From JAHEEL01 sp034660035 (GTDB lineage: Bacteria > Actinomycetota > Acidimicrobiia > Spongiisociales > UBA5794), in assembly GCA_034660035.1 (NCBI GenBank), contig JAYEIJ010000162.1, positions 1 through 26,072 of the forward strand: a stretch of 26,072 bases of DNA, given 5' to 3'. Both the position numbers and the translations under genes were made by a program. This document shows positions 22,991 through 26,072 of this stretch, piece after piece (position 1 is the stretch's first letter; each line of letters begins with the position of its first letter). The notes beneath the pieces are model-generated. The model did not search any database. It was not told the DNA's origin and saw only the letters and a program-made list of their open reading frames with translations.

Positions 22991-23599
22991 CTACCCTTCG
23001 ACGGCTTCGAGTTGACGGCCTTTCAGCACCGCGTCGATAGCACCGTACTCGACAGCCTCCTCGGCGCTGAGCCAAAAGTCCCGATCCGTGTCGTTAGAGA
23101 TCGTCTCGAGCGGACGGCCGGTGTGAAGCGCCAGGATCTCGTTGATCTCTTCGCGCGTCTTGAGGATCTCCTTCGCGTGGATCTCGATATCCGTCGCTTG
23201 TCCTCCGACTCCCGACACATGGGGCTGATGCACCATGACGCGCGAGTGCGGGAGGGCGAACCGCTTGCCCTCTTTGCCTCCGGCCAGCAGCACGGCGGCT
23301 GCAGATGCCGCAAGGCCCATGCAGTATGTCGCGACATCCGGCTTGATGAACTGCATCGTGTCGTAGATCGCCATCAACGCGTAGGTGGAGCCGCCGGGTG
23401 AGTTGATGTAGAGGTTGATGTCCTTGTCCGGATCCTCACCCTCGAGGTGCAGCAACTGCGCCATGATGATGTTTGCAACGCCGTCATCGATCGGAGTTCC
23501 GAGGAAGACGATGCGATCCTTGAGAAGGCGGCTGTATATGTCGAACGCCCGCTCACCCCGGGGCGTCTGCTCTACAACGGTGGGAACTAGGTAGCTCAT
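22991..23599 (-). CDS. clpP: ATP-dependent Clp protease proteolytic subunit
   Basis: Serine protease that forms the tetradecameric chamber degrading substrates delivered by ClpX. The 202-residue protein shows MSYLVPTVVEQTPRGERAFD, YINSPGGSTYALMAIYDTMQ and the catalytic triad: S99 (GLAASAAA), H124 (VMVHQP) and D174 (NDTDRDFW). The ATG at 23597-23599 follows the tig stop by one base (TGAGATG), a coupling arrangement. Longer in-frame starts would add a basic sequence overlapping tig and are rejected. Actinobacteria commonly have clpP1-clpP2 in tandem; only one clpP is present here, so a partner, if any, is elsewhere. Confidence 0.97.
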   Translation of the reverse strand: MSYLVPTVVEQTPRGERAFDIYSRLLKDRIVFLGTPIDDGVANIIMAQLLHLEGEDPDKDINLYINSPGGSTYALMAIYDTMQFIKPDVATYCMGLAASAAAVLLAGGKEGKRFALPHSRVMVHQPHVSGVGGQATDIEIHAKEILKTREEINEILALHTGRPLETISNDTDRDFWLSAEEAVEYGAIDAVLKGRQLEAVEG

Positions 23600-23600
23600 C

Positions 23601-25010
23601 TCACTCCTCGATCTCTGGGGACGGTTCCTGGTCCTGGCCATCGTCCCCGGTGGTGTCATCGTCGACTTCTTCGTCGTCTTCCTCGTCGACCGCAACCGGG
23701 GTCAGGTCGATCGTGTTCCCTTCGGCATCGACCGGGACTGCCGCGTCGGCGATCCGGTCGTGCGCCTTTCGTCTGAGGATATCACCGGTGAGTGACTCAA
23801 TCTGACCACTCTCCACCAGCATCTTCTCGACGTCGGCGACCTCCATCTCCGATTCGGCGGCGATCGACTCGAGGGCCTCCCGATACTCGTCGTCTTCGAT
23901 GCCCATGCCGTCGATCGCGATGATGCTCTCGAGAACAACCCGCGTGGACAGCGCCGAGATCGCCTGCTTCCTGGTGTCCTCGACGAAGTCGGCCTGGTCC
24001 CGACCGATGATCCGGAGGTAGTCCTCGAACCCGATGTTGTCGGACTCGAGACGGGTCAAGAGGTTGCGGACTCGAGCCTCCGTCTCGGCGTCAACGAGAG
24101 CCCGGGGTATTTCCAGGTCCACGTCGGCGACAAGCTGCTCGACGGCCTTCTCCTGGAGAGCGGATCGAGCGGCCTGGACTTTGTAGACAAGAAGGTTCTC
24201 GTCGATCGTGGCGAGGAGTTCGTCCGCCGTCTCGAATTCCGTTACGTCGGAAACGAACTCATCGGTGAGTTCGGGGAGCTGCTTCGCCTTGACCTCTTTG
24301 ACGAGCGCCCGCAATGTGACGGCCCTGTCGCCGTCGCTGGTGAATGCGTCGGGAAGTGTGCCCTCGCCTTCCACGATGTCGCCGACGCCGGCGCCGACGA
24401 GGATCTCGTCCAGGCCCGGGAAGAACGATCGGGAGTCGATCTCGTACAGAAGGTCGCTCGCCGCGGCCTCCGGGATCTCCACGCCGTCGGCGTACGCCGA
24501 CACGTCGATCGTAACGAAGTCTCCTTCAACCGCCGCACGGTCGACGTCTTCGAGATCGGCGAACTGGTTCCGGAGAGCGTCGACCTGGTGATCGATCTCC
24601 TCTTGCGAAACGACCGGAGGCTCGATCTCGATCCTGCGGCCATCGAAGTCCGGGATCGCATCGAGGACGGGCCACAGTGTGACGAGAACGTCCACTTCGA
24701 CGCCGCCTTCATCTCGATCCCTGATCGCGGAGACGGACGGGATGGTCGCCGGGTCGAGTCCGCTTTCGTCGATCGCAGCGCCGACGGTGTCGGGAATGGC
24801 TTCCTCGATCGCTTCCGACCGGAGATGATCCGCCCCGACCATCCGCTCGACGATCGACCGGGGGGCCTTGCCCGGACGGAAACCCTTGATCTTCATCTCA
24901 CCGGAGATCTTGCGTGCCGCCTTCGTCTTTGCAGATTCGAGCTCGGACTCTTCAAGCTGGATCGTCAGGGTTCGCTCGAAGCGACCCGTCTCGCTGACCT
25001 CGGTGTGCAC
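23601..25010 (-). CDS. tig: Trigger factor (ribosome-associated chaperone and peptidyl-prolyl isomerase)
   Basis: Trigger factor docks at the ribosome exit tunnel (protein L23) and shields nascent chains. The 469-residue protein has the ribosome-binding signature KIKGFRPGKAPRSIVE near residues 40-55. The FKBP-like PPIase domain is in the middle (EGDFVTIDVSAYADGVEI, FFPGLDEILVGAGVGD). The long helical C-terminal arms end at about residue 430. The last roughly 35 residues are strongly acidic (DEEDDEEVDDDTTGDDGQ and after), a tail also seen in other actinobacterial trigger factors. The GTG at 25008-25010 with GGAG five bases upstream is the likely start; a longer frame would read through tRNA-His. 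clpP starts one base after the stop. Confidence 0.95.
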   Translation of the reverse strand: MHTEVSETGRFERTLTIQLEESELESAKTKAARKISGEMKIKGFRPGKAPRSIVERMVGADHLRSEAIEEAIPDTVGAAIDESGLDPATIPSVSAIRDRDEGGVEVDVLVTLWPVLDAIPDFDGRRIEIEPPVVSQEEIDHQVDALRNQFADLEDVDRAAVEGDFVTIDVSAYADGVEIPEAAASDLLYEIDSRSFFPGLDEILVGAGVGDIVEGEGTLPDAFTSDGDRAVTLRALVKEVKAKQLPELTDEFVSDVTEFETADELLATIDENLLVYKVQAARSALQEKAVEQLVADVDLEIPRALVDAETEARVRNLLTRLESDNIGFEDYLRIIGRDQADFVEDTRKQAISALSTRVVLESIIAIDGMGIEDDEYREALESIAAESEMEVADVEKMLVESGQIESLTGDILRRKAHDRIADAAVPVDAEGNTIDLTPVAVDEEDDEEVDDDTTGDDGQDQEPSPEIEE

Positions 25011-25045
25011 TATCTCTCCATCGGTGAGGGGGAAGGACGAATTGG

Positions 25046-25120
25046 GGTGGCCGACGGGGTTCGAACCCGCGACCTCCTGGACCACAACCAGGCGCTCTAC
25101 CAGGCTGAGCTACGGCCACC
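25046..25120 (-). tRNA. tRNA-His (anticodon GTG)
   Basis: The cloverleaf has acceptor GTGGCCG paired with CGGCCAC. The discriminator is C73, and an encoded extra G at -1 (position 25120) pairs with it, a hallmark of tRNA-His. Anticodon stem CCTGG/CCAGG closes the loop TTGTGGT. It lies 35 nt upstream of tig and is last of a four-tRNA cluster. Confidence 0.97.
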
Positions 25121-25193
25121 ATGCGCACGACGTGCGGCTGTTGCATGTCGCTTGCGTTGACCAATCGTAGCGACGAGAGAGGCCAACAATGCG

Positions 25194-25267
25194 CACCCCC
25201 GGCACGACTCGAACGTGCAACCTGCGGATTAGAAGTCCGCTGCTCTATCCAGTTGAGCTACGGGGGC
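25194..25267 (-). tRNA. tRNA-Arg (anticodon TCT)
   Basis: Acceptor GCCCCCG pairs with CGGGGGT (terminal G-U), discriminator G. Anticodon stem GCGGA/TCCGC closes the loop CTTCTAA, giving TCT (reads AGA and possibly AGG). T loop TTCGAGT. CCA is not encoded. Confidence 0.95.
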
Positions 25268-25296
25268 AGGGCTTGTGAGCCCGGAGGGGCTCGCGG

Positions 25297-25367
25297 AGCG
25301 GGTGAAGGGGATCGAACCCTCATGGCCAGCTTGGAAGGCTGGAGCTCTGCCATTGAGCTACACCCGC
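25297..25367 (-). tRNA. tRNA-Gly (anticodon TCC)
   Basis: Acceptor GCGGGTG pairs with CACCCGC, discriminator T. Anticodon stem CCAGC/GCTGG closes the loop CTTCCAA, giving TCC (reads GGA). The short D loop and 71-nt length are usual for tRNA-Gly. CCA is not encoded. Confidence 0.96.
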
Positions 25368-25402
25368 GTGCGACGGCGAGACTAGCAATCGTTCACCGAC
25401 AG

Positions 25403-25477
25403 TCGGGCTGGTCGGATTCGAACCGACGACCTCAGCGTCCCAAACGCTGCGCGCTAACCAAGCTGCGCTACAGCCCG
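25403..25477 (-). tRNA. tRNA-Pro (anticodon TGG)
   Basis: Acceptor CGGGCTG pairs with CAGCCCG, discriminator A. Anticodon stem CAGCG/CGCTG closes the loop TTTGGGA, giving TGG (reads CCA). First tRNA of the cluster; a promoter for the tRNA-tig-clpP-clpX strand is expected in 25478-25564, but I could not recognise its boxes. Confidence 0.96.
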
Positions 25478-25564
25478 TTGACCGCATCGCGGTCGGTCAG
25501 GAATCGTACGCCATCCGAGCGGCTACGACCGGTTCCTGTCATACCCGGGCGGTACGTTGTCACG

Positions 25565-26072
25565 ATGAGACCGGAAGTGCCGTCTGAACTCCTCGATCGT
25601 GCCAATGAGTGGGACGAGCTCCATCGATGGGAGCGTTCCGAACTCGGAAAGGCCCTCCGCCGTCTCGGTCTCACCTACGGCGAGATCCGTGAGCTGATCC
25701 CCGTCCCCAAGGGCACGTTGTCGAACTGGTGTCGGGACATCCGGCTCTCCAAGGAGCAGGTCAAAGCGATCCGCGATCGGTCCGGCCCGGCATCCCGAGT
25801 AGGGATCCCAGTCGACACGCAATGGCGAAGACGCAATGAGATCGAGAGGATTCGGATCGAGGCCCGAGCCTTCGCAGAGCAACACATCGACGACGCCTTC
25901 TTCACCGCTGGCATCGCCCTCTACTGGGGAGAGGGAGCGAAGACTCGGTCGGATCTCTCGTTGGCGAACGCCGACCCGAGAGCCTTGCGCCTCTTCATCA
26001 ACTGGGTTCGCACCTACCACGATCTCTCCGCGGAGTTCGTTCTCAAGATCAACCTCCACGCCATGAACGATG
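25565..26072 (+). CDS. Helix-turn-helix protein with LAGLIDADG-like segment (partial, runs off window)
   Basis: An open plus-strand frame starts at ATG 25565 and is still open at the window end (169 codons seen). Residues about 31-62 (LRRLGLTYGEIRELIPVPKG, TLSNWCRDIRLS) look like a helix-turn-helix in which the protein reads spaced signals, as in resolvase-type or MerR-like DNA-binding modules. Residues 112-126 (FFTAGIALYWGEGAK) followed by LSLANADPRALRLFINWVR resemble proteins of actinobacteria that carry a LAGLIDADG-type helix and a following 'NSDPxxIxxFxxWL' strand. This suggests a homing-endonuclease-derived DNA-binding protein. The catalytic role is unproven. Divergent from the tRNA-Pro gene with 87 nt between. 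The antisense frame at 25523-26059 is a shadow of it. Confidence 0.68.
   Translation, partial: MRPEVPSELLDRANEWDELHRWERSELGKALRRLGLTYGEIRELIPVPKGTLSNWCRDIRLSKEQVKAIRDRSGPASRVGIPVDTQWRRRNEIERIRIEARAFAEQHIDDAFFTAGIALYWGEGAKTRSDLSLANADPRALRLFINWVRTYHDLSAEFVLKINLHAMND

Noticed and set aside
23600..23695. Extended ClpP start (basic 32-residue leader)
   Set aside because: It lies inside the tig 3' end in another frame. MSYLVPTVVEQ is the family start and TGAGATG fits coupling.
25011..25085. Extended trigger factor start
   Set aside because: It would translate part of tRNA-His; the GTG at 25010 has its own ribosome-binding site.
25523..26059. Long minus-strand open frame of 178 codons at the window end
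   Set aside because: It is antisense to the HTH/LAGLIDADG-like frame, which has recognisable motifs. The minus frame has none.

Overview
The window is high-GC bacterial DNA with almost all genes on the minus strand. Gene order (rng-rplU-rpmA-obgE-proB, nadD-rsfS; mreB-mreC-mreD-mrdA-rodA; valS-folC-ndk; tig-clpP-clpX) and protein style point to an actinobacterium (Actinomycetota). Acidimicrobiia or a close class is my best guess, by inference from synteny and from actinobacterial-type hypothetical families. A 100-N gap flanked by an exact 127-bp repeat shows it is a scaffolded draft or metagenome assembly.

Layout, reading the minus strand from right to left: a four-tRNA cluster (Pro, Gly, Arg, His; 25403-25477 down to 25046-25120) precedes tig, clpP, clpX and a small P-loop ATPase (25010-21034), a protein folding and quality-control block. 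An accessory patch follows (about 18.4-21.0 kb). It holds a plus-strand rhodanese lipoprotein, a 5'-truncated nitroreductase relic, a secreted protein of unknown function and a pseudogene with an in-frame TGA. Next come valS, folC and ndk (18354-13886), then the elongasome operon mreB-mreC-mreD-mrdA-rodA with tdk (13839-7011). mreC/mreD and mreD/mrdA overlap by 4 nt and mrdA/rodA by 1 nt. Then rng, rplU, rpmA, obgE and proB (6753-1699), an M23-type envelope protein, nadD, rsfS and tRNA-Ala (1664-8). The last 508 bases hold the start of a plus-strand gene coding for a helix-turn-helix protein with a LAGLIDADG-like segment. It runs off the window.

Most of the window is conserved housekeeping: cell elongation, ribosome assembly (Obg, RsfS, L21, L27), RNA processing, NAD, folate, proline and nucleotide metabolism, and proteolysis. 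I did not find a convincing undescribed multi-gene system. The most interesting signals are (1) short tandem 7-8-nt repeats, often as inverted arms, lying at the 3' ends of rpmA, tdk and the P-loop gene and twice supplying the TAG stop codon; (2) rsfS, which lacks any ATG/GTG/TTG start at its conserved N-terminus but has a strong ribosome-binding site in front of an ATC codon; (3) a PBP2 with two large insertions; (4) an M23 protein lacking one catalytic His, whose reading frame runs 233 nt into nadD; (5) an upstream ORF and strong hairpin in the valS leader; (6) decaying genes in the accessory patch; and (7) the 127-bp false duplication at the assembly gap.
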